Notes: generated by a model from the letters alone, not told the origin. Counted from the stretch's first letter, positions 7,508 to 15,185 are shown. The stretch: 18,722 nt of DNA from an uncultured Desulfobacterales bacterium (GCA_945787595.1 CALZJV010000050.1:1-18722), one strand, 5' to 3'. Numbers and translations are program-made.

Positions 7508-8467
7508 TCAGGCGGCAGTCGGATGGATAGACGCCTGATGCTGCTCCAGGCTGAGTTCGATAAGTTTATCTATCAGCTGGCTGAAGCTTATGCCGGCCAC
7601 CTGGGCGGCCTGAGGCAACAAACTTGTGGCAGTCATTCCGGGAATCGTGTTGGTTTCCAGCACATAGATCTCTTTGTCTTTGAGGATCATGTCGGTTCGG
7701 CTGTAGCCTCGGCAATAGAGTGTCTGGTGGGCAATTTTCGCATAGGATTGAGCCTGCAGAGTCAACTCTTCATCGATGCGGGCCGGACATATTTCCTGGG
7801 TAACGCCGGGGGTATATTTGGCTTCATAGTCGAAAAATTCCCGGGTTTGGTCAGGTACGATTTCGATAATCGGCAGCGCTTGCAATCCCTTGTTTCCGAG
7901 GACGCCACCGGTGAGCTCGATACCGGCGATATAGGATTCGGCCATCACAGCGCTATCGTAGACGATGGCTTTATCCAGGGCGCCTTGCAGATCAGCTTTA
8001 GATCTCACGATGGACATTCCCACGCTGGATCCGCCTGCAACCGGTTTGACCACCAGGGGCAGGCCAAGTTGCTTGATACAGGCGTCTACATCCACATTGT
8101 CGTCACGGTCGTAAATGATATAGGGTGGCACGAGAAGACCGGACTTTTCGTAAAGCTTTTTGGTGACCGCTTTGTTCATGGCAAGCGCACTTCCAAGTAC
8201 ACCAGAACCCTGATACGGAACATGGAGCAAATCGAGCAGACCCTGAACCGTACCGTCCTCACCATACGGTCCGTGTAGGATAATCAGTGCAACATCGATC
8301 CCTGAGGCATCGTTGACAAGTTGGCCCAAATCGGTTTTAGGGTCATACCGCAGGATATGGTACTTATCTTTATCCAGGGCCTCATAAACTTGATCGCCGC
8401 TTTGCAGTGAAACTTCACGTTCGGAAGAGATGCCGCCTGAAAGAAGCGCCACAGTAAGTTTTTTCAT
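7508..8467 (-). CDS. ddl: D-alanine--D-alanine ligase
   Basis: The 319-residue ATP-grasp enzyme joins two D-alanines for the peptidoglycan pentapeptide. The N-terminal GGISSEREVS carries the conserved Glu16. HGPYGEDG (65-72) and a PYQGSGV-MNK segment (84-99) follow. Lys141 and the GGSSVGMS loop (145-152) form the grasp site, and Tyr214 lies in FFDYEAKY. Arg257 and the metal-binding ETNTIPGM (271-278) with TSLLP complete the active site. Length and domain order match short bacterial Ddl enzymes. The Tyr at the position equivalent to E. coli Tyr216 indicates the D-Ala type rather than the vancomycin-resistance D-Lac type. The ATG start is preceded by AAGGA about nine bases upstream. The gene lies 13 nt downstream of the DUF1992 gene, so the two form an operon driven from 8934-8962. 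Confidence 0.95.
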   Translation of the reverse strand: MKKLTVALLSGGISSEREVSLQSGDQVYEALDKDKYHILRYDPKTDLGQLVNDASGIDVALIILHGPYGEDGTVQGLLDLLHVPYQGSGVLGSALAMNKAVTKKLYEKSGLLVPPYIIYDRDDNVDVDACIKQLGLPLVVKPVAGGSSVGMSIVRSKADLQGALDKAIVYDSAVMAESYIAGIELTGGVLGNKGLQALPIIEIVPDQTREFFDYEAKYTPGVTQEICPARIDEELTLQAQSYAKIAHQTLYCRGYSRTDMILKDKEIYVLETNTIPGMTATSLLPQAAQVAGISFSQLIDKLIELSLEQHQASIHPTAA

Positions 8468-8480
8468 GGATATTGATCCT

Positions 8481-8867
8481 TTATTTTATTTTTTTAGAGG
8501 TTTCCAGCTGTTCTACCAGTTTACCAGAATATTGTTGGGGCACTTCAAATTCGATGGGCATACTTGCTATAGAGTTCAACTTCATAATGAGGAAGTTCAA
8601 TTTTTTTAAGGCATGATACTTTTCAGCCGTATCTTCCATACCGTTCAAAAGATCTTCAGTGCGCGCAATTTCTTTTTTTAATTCAATTTCGGGGGGCAGG
8701 CAATCTGCATTTTTTAAAATCTTGTAGGCCAGCCGCAACTCATCAGCGACATGATCGTCCTTTTCAAATATCAGGGGTTTACCGGCTCCCGCTAAATTTT
8801 TGAATTCACCCTTTTGTTGGGCGCGGCGAATGCGTTCTTCTATTATTTTGTCAAATCCTGGAAACAT
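8481..8867 (-). CDS. DUF1992 protein (DnaJ-homologue subfamily C28-like conserved domain)
   Basis: The 128-residue product has the N-terminal signature of DUF1992: FDKIIEERIRRAQQKGEF, then LAGAGKPL. That signature is shared with E. coli YhdN and the conserved region of eukaryotic DNAJC28. There is no J domain. The middle and C-terminal parts are charged and helical. The function is not established; I assign only the family. The ATG is preceded by AAGGAAAA four to five bases upstream. It is the first gene of a two-gene unit with ddl (13-nt gap), so co-expression with cell-wall synthesis is likely, but a role there is only inferred. Confidence 0.88.
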   Translation of the reverse strand: MFPGFDKIIEERIRRAQQKGEFKNLAGAGKPLIFEKDDHVADELRLAYKILKNADCLPPEIELKKEIARTEDLLNGMEDTAEKYHALKKLNFLIMKLNSIASMPIEFEVPQQYSGKLVEQLETSKKIK

Positions 8868-9179
8868 TTTTCCTTTTTCACGGAATGCGGGTTGGATAAA
8901 ATTCGGTCTTAATTCCTGACTCTATTACTACCAAATATACCATACTTACTGACGTTTTTAAAATATAAAAATTGAAGGGATGGGACCCTATTTAAGATAG
9001 TAGACATCATTGCGTCCATAGGTGAGAAGTTATGATGACACTGTTGCGAATCCCAAAAGTAATAATTGACCCGGACTGTAACAATTTGGTAAGAAAATGG
9101 ACCAATTCCCATGGCAGATTGAATTTTGATAATGACGTATGATCTGATTTGACCAAACACTTGAAAAAGGAAACACTGC
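8868..9179. other. Intergenic region between divergent DUF1992-ddl and PurD-like genes
   Basis: These 312 bp separate two divergent transcription units. The minus-strand promoter at 8934-8962 serves DUF1992-ddl. On the plus strand I find only weak promoter candidates (for example TTGAAG at 8971 with a GATAGT 18 nt later) for the PurD-like gene. Its ribosome site AAGGA lies about eight bases before the ATG at 9180. Short reading frames on the minus strand here look like chance. Confidence 0.6.
8934..8962 (-). promoter_or_regulatory. Probable sigma-70 promoter of DUF1992-ddl operon
   Basis: On the minus strand TTTAAA (8962-8957), a 17-nt spacer and TATATT (8939-8934), with an extended -10 TGG just before the hexamer. 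The leader would be about 60 nt to the ATG at 8867. Confidence 0.5.
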
Positions 9180-10682
9180 ATGAAAAAAATCGCCTTTGCC
9201 GGAACCGACGGCAGGACATTGTTGAGTGCCTTGGTGACAGGTACTGCGACCAGTGACATTTATAATGAAGCGTATAAAGGGATCGTCATTCGGGGAACGC
9301 CCGCGATGCCGAAATTTTCTGAAATCATGAATTGGCCGGTGGAGTTTATCCCAACAAACAGCAATTCCGTGGAGGATTATACAACCGCAATTATTACGGC
9401 ATTGACGGAAAAGAAAATAGACTATGTGATCCCTATGCCGGAAGCACTATTATTTGAGGGTTTGGTGGATGCCTTAGAACACGCAGGTTTTGGAGATCAC
9501 GTTATCGGTTTAAGAAAATCCGGCGCGTTTATTGAAGGTGATAAAATTGGGTGCAAGAAATTTTGTCGTGAGGCAGGTATTCCAGTGGCAACTTCCTGGA
9601 ACGAGGTGGACGCCAAAGATTATCAGGACCTATTGCGGACCTGTTTGAAATATATCCATTCTTATGGGGGGGCCGTATTGAAATATCCATACAGCGCCGG
9701 CGGAAAAGGTGCGCGCATCATATTGAACTCTTGGGAAATCAGAGAAGTATACGATGGATTGATCAAAGATTACAAAGCCAGCTATAGAAAGATGTTCGGA
9801 GGCCAAGAAAAATGGCCGCTATTAATTGAATCCCTGATGTCAGGGGTGGAAATAAGCTTTACTATTTTGGTGGATAAAAATGGGAATTTTCAAATTTTAC
9901 CGACCGCTATGGACTATCCGGAACGATTTGAAGGTTTCGCCGGCAAAAAAAATCCAATTACCGGCGGCATGGGAGCTGTTTCACCCCATCCGCTGGAAAC
10001 TTCGGAATTAATCAAAATGGCAGGTGATGTCATTGCCGAACCACTAATCAAAGTGATGAGAAAGAAGGAAATTTTGCGACCCTGCATACTTTATCCCGGC
10101 TGTTTTGTCTCACTGGATGACACCGGACTCCCGACGGCAATACGAGTGTCTGAAATTAACATTCGTCCAGGAGAACCTGAGGCCCAACCGGTCGTACGTC
10201 GTCTGAGAAATCTGGGACCTCTCATCAGAGCGACCCTGGAAGGAAACCTAAATGAAGTCGAACCGGAAGTAAGAACTGATCAGCTGGCCATGTGCTCAGC
10301 GCTGGTGACGGGCAGGGGAGGGCCGGACGGACAGAAAGGATACCCGTGGTCGTGCACCCGGGGAGAACCCCTTGAAATTGATTTTAAATACATGAAACGC
10401 AAAGGCATTCAAGTGATCCCTTCAGCCATGATGGGTTCGCCACAGGACGATGGCTTTAGATCCGACGGAACCCGCGTGGCTTTTTTAAACGCAAATTTGA
10501 CGCTCAAATCCGATGAAAGCCGGGGCAACGCCGCCGAACGCTTCAGGAAAAAACTGCTGACGGCTTTTGACAACGGAAAGATCAGGGTAATTCCGCGGGA
10601 AGATCCCATCGGTAATCGGCTGGATTTAAGGCGTGATATCGGTTTTCATTACCTGGAAGCGGAAAAAATATTCCCGGATTAA
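9180..10682 (+). CDS. Divergent PurD-like (GAR synthetase-related) ATP-grasp ligase
   Basis: The 500-residue product is colinear with PurD, phosphoribosylamine-glycine ligase. It has an N-domain starting GTDGRTLLSAL (8-18), PMPEALLFEGLVDAL (85-99), an ATP-grasp entry LKYPYSAGGKGARI (167-180) and IESLMSGVEISF (216-227). NPITGGMGAVSP (258-269), EINIRPGEPEAQ (325-336, metal ligands Glu325 and Asn327) and a C-terminal RRDIGFHY follow. Typical PurD is about 420-430 residues, so this is some 70 longer. Two signatures differ from the usual enzyme: the N-terminal GREHA loop reads GRTLL, and the QDHKR motif reads MDYPERFE. Core ATP and metal residues are kept, so it is probably an active ligase. Whether it makes GAR, or uses another amine or acid, cannot be told. 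It stands alone on the plus strand, away from purE. Confidence 0.72.
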   Translation: MKKIAFAGTDGRTLLSALVTGTATSDIYNEAYKGIVIRGTPAMPKFSEIMNWPVEFIPTNSNSVEDYTTAIITALTEKKIDYVIPMPEALLFEGLVDALEHAGFGDHVIGLRKSGAFIEGDKIGCKKFCREAGIPVATSWNEVDAKDYQDLLRTCLKYIHSYGGAVLKYPYSAGGKGARIILNSWEIREVYDGLIKDYKASYRKMFGGQEKWPLLIESLMSGVEISFTILVDKNGNFQILPTAMDYPERFEGFAGKKNPITGGMGAVSPHPLETSELIKMAGDVIAEPLIKVMRKKEILRPCILYPGCFVSLDDTGLPTAIRVSEINIRPGEPEAQPVVRRLRNLGPLIRATLEGNLNEVEPEVRTDQLAMCSALVTGRGGPDGQKGYPWSCTRGEPLEIDFKYMKRKGIQVIPSAMMGSPQDDGFRSDGTRVAFLNANLTLKSDESRGNAAERFRKKLLTAFDNGKIRVIPREDPIGNRLDLRRDIGFHYLEAEKIFPD

Positions 10683-10707
10683 ATCAAAAAGCCCCTTAAG
10701 ATGGGCT
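10681..10707 (-). terminator. Intrinsic terminator after tRNA-Met
   Basis: On the minus strand AGCCC (10707-10703) pairs with GGGCT (10694-10690) around an 8-nt loop, followed by TTTTTGATTT. It overlaps the stop codon of the convergent PurD-like gene and lies about 40 nt beyond the tRNA 3' end. Confidence 0.6.
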
Positions 10708-10743
10708 CATAAAAAACCCGGAGTCCGATCAGAGATATTTTTT

Positions 10744-10820
10744 TGGTGGCGATGCAGGGAGTTGAACCCCGGACACTACGGATATGAGCCGTATGCTCTA
10801 ACCAACTGAGCTACATCGCC
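10744..10820 (-). tRNA. tRNA-Met (anticodon CAU, elongator type), CCA encoded
   Basis: On the minus strand the acceptor is GGCGATG/CATCGCC with discriminator A and encoded CCA (10744-10746). The D arm is AGCTCAGTTGGTTAGAGC, and the anticodon stem TACGG/CCGTA carries loop CTCATAT (CAU). The T arm CGGGG/CCCTG contains one G-U pair. The paired first acceptor base excludes initiator tRNA. The GGCTCATAT anticodon region resembles elongator Met more than the CAU-reading isoleucine tRNA, but modification of C34 cannot be seen in sequence. Confidence 0.94.
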
Positions 10821-10858
10821 ATACACTTTACCGGTTGCGTTTTTGTTGGTAAAGGCGT

Positions 10859-10887
10859 TTATTACCAATTCAGCAGCATTTAGTCAA
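10859..10887 (-). promoter_or_regulatory. Sigma-70 promoter of tRNA-Met
   Basis: On the minus strand TTGACT (10887-10882), a 17-nt spacer and TAATAA (10864-10859), giving a start about 30 nt before the tRNA. Confidence 0.65.
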
Positions 10888-10928
10888 GTTGAAAAACGGG
10901 TTTTGTATGCGTTTGAGCCCCATTTCAG

Positions 10929-10968
10929 AAAAAAGCCCCGCTGAAATATGATATCATTTCAGTGGGGC
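10929..10968 (-). terminator. Intrinsic terminator of the zinc-ribbon/DUF3426 gene
   Basis: GCCCCGCTGAAAT (10935-10947) pairs with ATTTCAGTGGGGC (10956-10968) over 13 positions with one G-U. On the minus strand TTTTTT follows. It sits about 80 nt after the stop codon at 11047. A second ATTTCAG at 10922-10928 could pair with 10941-10947 as a competing 7-bp hairpin. The gap 10683-11046 is otherwise filled by tRNA-Met and its signals. Confidence 0.88.
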
Positions 10969-11046
10969 AATTCAATTGGCAGTTTTTTAATACTTCAGTC
11001 CGGTCCCTGCGAGTCAGGCATTTTTTTTGCCTTTATTAGAGAGCCC

Positions 11047-13437
11047 TCATATTGAGGATCCATCCACCTCTACGGTGTATTCATCGAGGTTCTGCGGTAA
11101 TTTATCAAACACAATCATAAACGGGATTGATTTTCCAGTCTTAACCTTTAAATTGGATTTCTTATCACCAAACCTGTTGTGCAATCGTTTATTGATGGCT
11201 AGAATGTTCATGCCCGTGAGTTCTGAATCAGAAAGCACATTGCCACAATAAACGGTTTCGGTTTTTGCGAGTTTCCCCCCCCTTTGGTAAATCTTTCCCG
11301 TTATTTTTATAAAACTGCGTGGATGATCATAACCATTTTTTATCTTACCATGGATGACAAAGCGCTGGTTGCCCTGTGTATCACTAACAAACCTGGCGTT
11401 AATGGTCCCCCCCAGCGGAATTATCTTAAGGTTTCCAGCCACATCCTTCTCTTTTGGATTCAGCTTATCACTCAGGTAGGGGATTCTAATGTCGAGGTCA
11501 CTAAGATAAGGAATTTTAATATCACTGATATAGGGAATCTTTATGCCCAGCATGTTGGGAACAATCAAAATGCCGCCTGCCAGAAATAAAAGCAGCAAGA
11601 CAACAAGTACAGGCTTTTTCGACCGTGACTTCGGCATCATCGCTGCCGGTGCCGATGGTGTGTCGTCTGTTACGTGTGGGGCATCACTTTTTTCCAATAG
11701 TTCATCTGTGGCGAATTCATCTGTTGTCACAGGTCCCCCTTTGAATTCTTCCGCATCAAAATCAACTCCCTCAAGGTCGGCTTCATCAGAAGTATCCGTA
11801 TCATCGGAAGTCAGCAGATTTGATTCCAGCTGTTCATCAGCTGTTGCACTGCCGTTTAAAAGATCTTCCTTTTCTTGGAGCTCACTCTCCAAATCAAAAT
11901 CAAGCTCTAGCTCATCTTCTTCCTCAGAAACATCCTCAAGGGCTGTGTCCATTTCCAAGGGCGCATCCAAATCTTCGTCTGCAGTATCTTCGTTTTTTTC
12001 CAACATTTTTTCTATATCTAAAAGACTGTCTACCTGAGCCGCATCACCTTCATCACCGGAAGCCGGGGTATCGACTACGTCGGCAACTGGTTCATCGATA
12101 TCGAACTGCAGATCAGGTTCGTCGGCATCATCGACCTTGGCTATAGGCCCCGTCGGTTCACCTGATTGGAGCATTGATTCCAGATCAGAAAAATCCAGCT
12201 GATCGTCATCTTCGGCAGCAGCAGTGGTATCGGCTGCCTGAGTTTTTTGATCATCATTATTTTCAAGATCCAACTCAAGCGCTTCGGGTGCAGTGTCAGC
12301 AGGTTCTCCGGGATCGGAATCTATTATTTCCTCCAGATCGGATAAATCGAGCTCGTCTGAGGTGCTTTCAGCATTGCCAGCGATGGTTTCGGACTCTAAA
12401 TCTAGCGCGAGGTCAAAATCTTCAGAATCATCTCCGGATGCGGTTTCTGCTGCCGGTGCATTGTCGCTTTCAAGATCCAAATCCGACAAATCCAGTGTGG
12501 CGGTCTCCTCGACTTCTATATCGGCGGCGCTAATTTCATCGTCTTCCGCGTTTTCAGCGTCCATATCGAACTGTAAATCGAGATCCAGATCTTCAGGATC
12601 ATCTCCGGTTGCGGTTTTTGCTGCCGGTGCATTGTCGCTTTCAAGATCCAAATCCGACAAATCCAGTGTAGCGGTCTCCTCGACCGTTATATCGGCGGCG
12701 CTAATTTCATCGTCTTCGGTGTTTTCAGTGTCAGGATCCAGCTGCAAATCGAGATCAAGATCTTCAGAATCATCGCCGGATGCGGTTTCTGCTGCCGGCG
12801 TATCGTCGCTTTCAAGATCCAAATCCGACAAATCCAGTTCATCGGTCTCCTCGACCGCTATATCGGCGGCGCTAATTTCATCGTCTTGCGCGGTTTCAGC
12901 GTCAGAATCCAGCTGCAAATCAAGGTTCAGGTCCTCGGAATCAACAGACAAAGATTCTTCATCAAAAGCGGATAAATCCTCCAGATCCGGCAGTTCATCG
13001 CCGATCATCGGCGCCTCTGCCTTGTCCGGACCGGCACTATCATCTGGACCTAAATCCAGGTTCAACCCACCGATGGTGTCCTCCAGCATATCTTCTATTT
13101 CCGGTTCTAGTTCCATATCCAATTTGTTTTCGAGATTGTCCAAACCCACTCCGGCTTCTAGTTCATCGTCCGTTTTCTTTTGCGCAGTCTCTGGTTGGAA
13201 TAATTCGTCCGCACTAAAAAAACCATCTAGCGTGGCATCGATGTCATCCATTTGTGGGCTTTCATCTGAACTCGGCAATTGCTCATCAGGGTCCAATAGT
13301 AAATCATCTTCAGGCGAGTGTGGATATGCTACAAATATATTCTCGCATTTTGAGCACCTGACCTTGGTACCCGTCTCTTTTATTAAACCGTCGTCGACAT
13401 TGAAGCTTGAGTTGCATTCTTGGCAGGTAATAATCAT
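11047..13437 (-). CDS. Zinc-ribbon (MJ0042) acidic repeat protein with membrane segment and DUF3426-type C-terminus
   Basis: The 796-residue product (start at ATG 13437) begins MIITCQECNSSFNVDD. It has a four-cysteine ribbon (Cys5, Cys8, Cys28, Cys31) of the MJ0042 type. Residues about 45-600 are extremely rich in Asp, Glu, Leu and Ser. They include three tandem 57-residue units (167-337) with DLDLDLQ, DDEISAADI and LDLSDLDLES blocks. One hydrophobic helix (about 608-630) follows a basic KSRSKK stretch, so the acidic part should be cytoplasmic and the last 165 residues external. That tail starts with three IPYxSD repeats and continues as a DUF3426-like beta domain. The function is unknown; the architecture suggests a scaffold or sensor at the inner membrane. 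GGAG sits six bases before this ATG, which I prefer to the GTG four codons earlier. It is monocistronic, with its own terminator. Confidence 0.85.
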   Translation of the reverse strand: MIITCQECNSSFNVDDGLIKETGTKVRCSKCENIFVAYPHSPEDDLLLDPDEQLPSSDESPQMDDIDATLDGFFSADELFQPETAQKKTDDELEAGVGLDNLENKLDMELEPEIEDMLEDTIGGLNLDLGPDDSAGPDKAEAPMIGDELPDLEDLSAFDEESLSVDSEDLNLDLQLDSDAETAQDDEISAADIAVEETDELDLSDLDLESDDTPAAETASGDDSEDLDLDLQLDPDTENTEDDEISAADITVEETATLDLSDLDLESDNAPAAKTATGDDPEDLDLDLQFDMDAENAEDDEISAADIEVEETATLDLSDLDLESDNAPAAETASGDDSEDFDLALDLESETIAGNAESTSDELDLSDLEEIIDSDPGEPADTAPEALELDLENNDDQKTQAADTTAAAEDDDQLDFSDLESMLQSGEPTGPIAKVDDADEPDLQFDIDEPVADVVDTPASGDEGDAAQVDSLLDIEKMLEKNEDTADEDLDAPLEMDTALEDVSEEEDELELDFDLESELQEKEDLLNGSATADEQLESNLLTSDDTDTSDEADLEGVDFDAEEFKGGPVTTDEFATDELLEKSDAPHVTDDTPSAPAAMMPKSRSKKPVLVVLLLLFLAGGILIVPNMLGIKIPYISDIKIPYLSDLDIRIPYLSDKLNPKEKDVAGNLKIIPLGGTINARFVSDTQGNQRFVIHGKIKNGYDHPRSFIKITGKIYQRGGKLAKTETVYCGNVLSDSELTGMNILAINKRLHNRFGDKKSNLKVKTGKSIPFMIVFDKLPQNLDEYTVEVDGSSI
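11467..11547 (-). repeat. Three IPYxSD repeats next to the membrane segment
   Basis: Directly outside the membrane helix the protein reads IKIPYISD, then IKIPYLSD, then LDIRIPYLSD. The corresponding DNA repeats (24-30 nt units) are diverged at synonymous and some other positions, so the peptide pattern seems kept. It may form a short beta stalk. Confidence 0.7.
12427..12939 (-). repeat. Three tandem 171-bp units encoding 57-residue acidic repeats
   Basis: Three exactly in-register 171-bp units (513 bp) encode residues 167-223, 224-280 and 281-337 of the acidic protein. A fourth unit is partial. Units two and three are nearly identical over long stretches in DNA, implying recent duplication. 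Unit one and the fragment are more diverged. Length variation between strains is likely, by slippage or recombination. Confidence 0.88.
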
Positions 13438-13463
13438 TGGTGACTCCACTACTTATAAATTTT

Positions 13464-13492
13464 TGTATCGTTTGCCGAATAAATATTTTCAA
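13464..13492 (-). promoter_or_regulatory. Possible promoter of the zinc-ribbon/DUF3426 gene
   Basis: On the minus strand TTGAAA (13492-13487), a 17-nt spacer and GATACA (13469-13464). The -10 is only a moderate match. The start would be about 20 nt before the ATG at 13437. An alternative start further upstream (TATATA near 13590-13597, 19-nt spacer) would place the structured stretch 13510-13575 in the leader. Confidence 0.35.
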
Positions 13493-13506
13493 TACATTAT
13501 CGGCCA

Positions 13507-13633
13507 CTGCCTCGGAAAACTTAATAACGGATAAGCCCCGATATGATTTTTCCGTTAGCCCCGCAACGGGCGAGGTTTAGTTAAATAATAATATATAGAA
13601 TTTTGATTCTTTGGATTGTCAGAATCCTTTTTT
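13507..13633 (+). ncRNA. Candidate orphan small RNA with promoter and terminator
   Basis: On the plus strand TTGCCG (13472-13477), a 17-nt spacer and CATTAT (13495-13500) are followed by a foldable stretch. CCTCG/CGAGG (13510-13514 with 13571-13575) encloses TAACGGA/TCCGTTA (13525-13531 with 13551-13557) and CCCG-CAA-CGGG (13560-13570). An intrinsic-terminator-like GATTCT/AGAATC hairpin (13605-13626) with TTTTTT ends at 13633. No plus-strand protein gene precedes this terminator for nearly 3 kb. No RNA family is recognised, and the fold may instead act on the minus strand. Confidence 0.28.
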
Positions 13634-14045
13634 GCAATGCGGCCGCAAATTTCGCAATTATATCCTTTTTTAATAATATAAAAATAAAACGTGATCAGGA
13701 ATTATCTTCCTTGAAAACGACTACGATAGCGACTCGGAATTTGTAGCGTCATTTTAGATACGGAGTTTCTGGAGCGCTTCCGAATTATCCCAAGGATGGA
13801 ATAATGGAATAGTGGTCTCCGGCTCGGAGAGAACGATGGAAAATTGGTTTTTTTTATAAGGATGTTGTCCAATTCAAAAATTTAACGTAAAGATTAATTT
13901 TGCTGTTAACCAAGTCATACCTAAACTTAAAACCCATTATCCCGACATGCCAGCAGGTGCGAACTTCTAAAAGCCCAAAATAATTTGACGAGCTTTGTGA
14001 CCTAGATTATCGCGAAATAGCGATCTTGTCAATTTTTTTAAGTCT
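13634..14045. other. AT-rich intergenic region without a gene
   Basis: I see no coding frame here. The region holds a TGCGGCCGCA palindrome (13638-13647), a degenerate TGGAATA repeat (13792-13815) and a TCTCCG-GCT-CGGAGA hairpin (13816-13830). There is a T8 run at 13848-13855. An ATCGC/GCGAT hairpin lies near 14008-14025. No T-tract follows that last hairpin on the minus strand, so no clear terminator of dnaJ is visible. Confidence 0.5.
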
Positions 14046-14960
14046 TTACAAACCGACAGCCGCCAATTTGTCTATTATTTTCTTTTGTTCTTCGTTGAGA
14101 TCCTGCGGGATTTTGATCTGTACGCGGACATAAAGATCGCCCTTCTTATTGTCCTTCATGTCTGCCAGACCGTGGCCCGACAACCGCAACTTGGTGCCGG
14201 GCTTAGTGCCGGGTGGAATTTTCAGGCTCAATTGCTTGTCGTCAATGGTCGGGACAGAGACAGTTGTTCCCAAAATTGCTTCACTTAGCTTCAGCTCCCG
14301 ATTTAAAAAAAGATCATATTCCTCCGAGCTGAATACCGGGTCATTGAGCACCTTGGATTTTATATAAAGATTACCGGCAGGACCGCCATAGGGACTTGGG
14401 TTTCCCTTGCCGGCCAAACGCAGTTTTTTGCCCGCTATCAGTCCTTTGGGGATTTTCACCGTCAAATTTTCAGATCTCCCTTGATGCTGAAAGGTTATAA
14501 TTTTGCTAGTTCCGGTGGCGACTTCGCGCAATGTCAGGGGAAGCTCGTAAACCAGGTCCGAACCTTTTGCCTGGCCGTGGTGGTGTGCACCGCTAGAATT
14601 GAAAGGTGATCCGGTTCCGAAAGAAAATCTTCTGCCACCGCCACCGAGATGTGAAAAATCACCGCCGCCAAATCCGAATTCCCTGAAAATATCCCCGAAG
14701 TCAAATCCTCGAAATATATCTTCCTGGGAAAAGCGTTGGCGAAAGCCTTCGGAGCCAAAAGTATCATATTCTTTGCGCTTTTCTTTATCACTCAGCACGG
14801 CATAGGCTTCGCTTATTTTCTTGAATTTTTCTTCAGCGCCCTTGTCCCCTTTGGTGTGATCGGGATGGTACTTCATCGCCAATTTGCGATAAGCCTTTTT
14901 AATCTCATCTTCACTGGCGCTTTTTTGGACGCCAAGAATTTTGTAATAGTCTTCGGACAT
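14046..14960 (-). CDS. cbpA: DnaJ-family co-chaperone lacking the zinc finger (CbpA type)
   Basis: The 304-residue protein has an N-terminal J domain (1-70) with the HPD motif at 32-34. A Gly/Phe-rich linker (about 70-125, including [15 protein letters not shown]) and two beta C-terminal substrate-binding domains (about 133-300) follow. The four CxxCxGxG zinc repeats of class A DnaJ are absent, so it is a class B protein like CbpA. It stimulates the ATPase of DnaK in the cytoplasm and delivers substrates. No dnaK or grpE is nearby, which suits an auxiliary J protein rather than the main heat-shock dnaJ. The ATG has GGGG about ten bases upstream, in a small hairpin. It lies 225 nt after mnmG and has its own promoter at 15145-15173, giving a long leader of roughly 178 nt. 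Confidence 0.92.
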   Translation of the reverse strand: MSEDYYKILGVQKSASEDEIKKAYRKLAMKYHPDHTKGDKGAEEKFKKISEAYAVLSDKEKRKEYDTFGSEGFRQRFSQEDIFRGFDFGDIFREFGFGGGDFSHLGGGGRRFSFGTGSPFNSSGAHHHGQAKGSDLVYELPLTLREVATGTSKIITFQHQGRSENLTVKIPKGLIAGKKLRLAGKGNPSPYGGPAGNLYIKSKVLNDPVFSSEEYDLFLNRELKLSEAILGTTVSVPTIDDKQLSLKIPPGTKPGTKLRLSGHGLADMKDNKKGDLYVRVQIKIPQDLNEEQKKIIDKLAAVGL

Positions 14961-14965
14961 ACTGG

Positions 14966-14979
14966 AAGAACCCCTTCTT
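14966..14979 (-). promoter_or_regulatory. Small hairpin presenting the cbpA ribosome site
   Basis: On the minus strand AAGAA-GGGG-TTCTT forms a 5-bp A/U-rich stem whose loop is the GGGG ribosome site. Such weak stems can be temperature-sensitive. Five A-U and G-U/G-C pairs may also arise by chance. Confidence 0.2.
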
Positions 14980-15144
14980 TACAATTTAGGTATAATATAT
15001 ATGTTATAGTAGCGGAACCCGATGATCATATATTGATTGCTCTGGTCGCCCCCATTGGCCCTGTCCAGCCATAAACTGAACTTTTAATTAACTGTTAAAA
15101 ATTTAAATAAATAGCGGAATATCAGGCATTTGTTATCGCCATCT

Positions 15145-15173
15145 AAGATAAGGTTTAAGACATAACGTGTCAA
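15145..15173 (-). promoter_or_regulatory. Sigma-70 promoter of cbpA/dnaJ-like gene
   Basis: On the minus strand TTGACA (15173-15168), a 17-nt spacer and TATCTT (15150-15145), starting 13 nt after the mnmG stop codon. The match is to the housekeeping consensus, not to the sigma-32 pattern. Confidence 0.65.
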
Positions 15174-15185
15174 GAATACAGGAAT

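Noticed and set aside
7523..8278. 251-codon plus-strand frame opposite ddl
   Set aside because: Fully contained in a well-conserved ddl gene on the minus strand; the translation resembles no domain.
8909..9259. Minus-strand frame overlapping the PurD-like start
   Set aside because: No recognisable domain or ribosome site. It overlaps both the promoter region and the conserved N-terminus of the PurD-like gene.
12293..13534. Long plus-strand open frame (413 codons, Ser-rich) opposite the acidic protein gene
   Set aside because: It is the antisense of Asp/Glu/Leu-rich repeats, whose codons read as Ser/Arg/Lys on the other strand. It has no ribosome site and low-complexity composition. The minus-strand gene has a zinc ribbon, membrane helix and terminator.
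13500..13585. c-di-GMP-I (GEMM) riboswitch on the minus strand
   Set aside because: A CTAAACC...GCGGGGCTAACG segment resembles the 3' arm, but the obligatory GGACGCAAAGCC-type 5' half is not found upstream.
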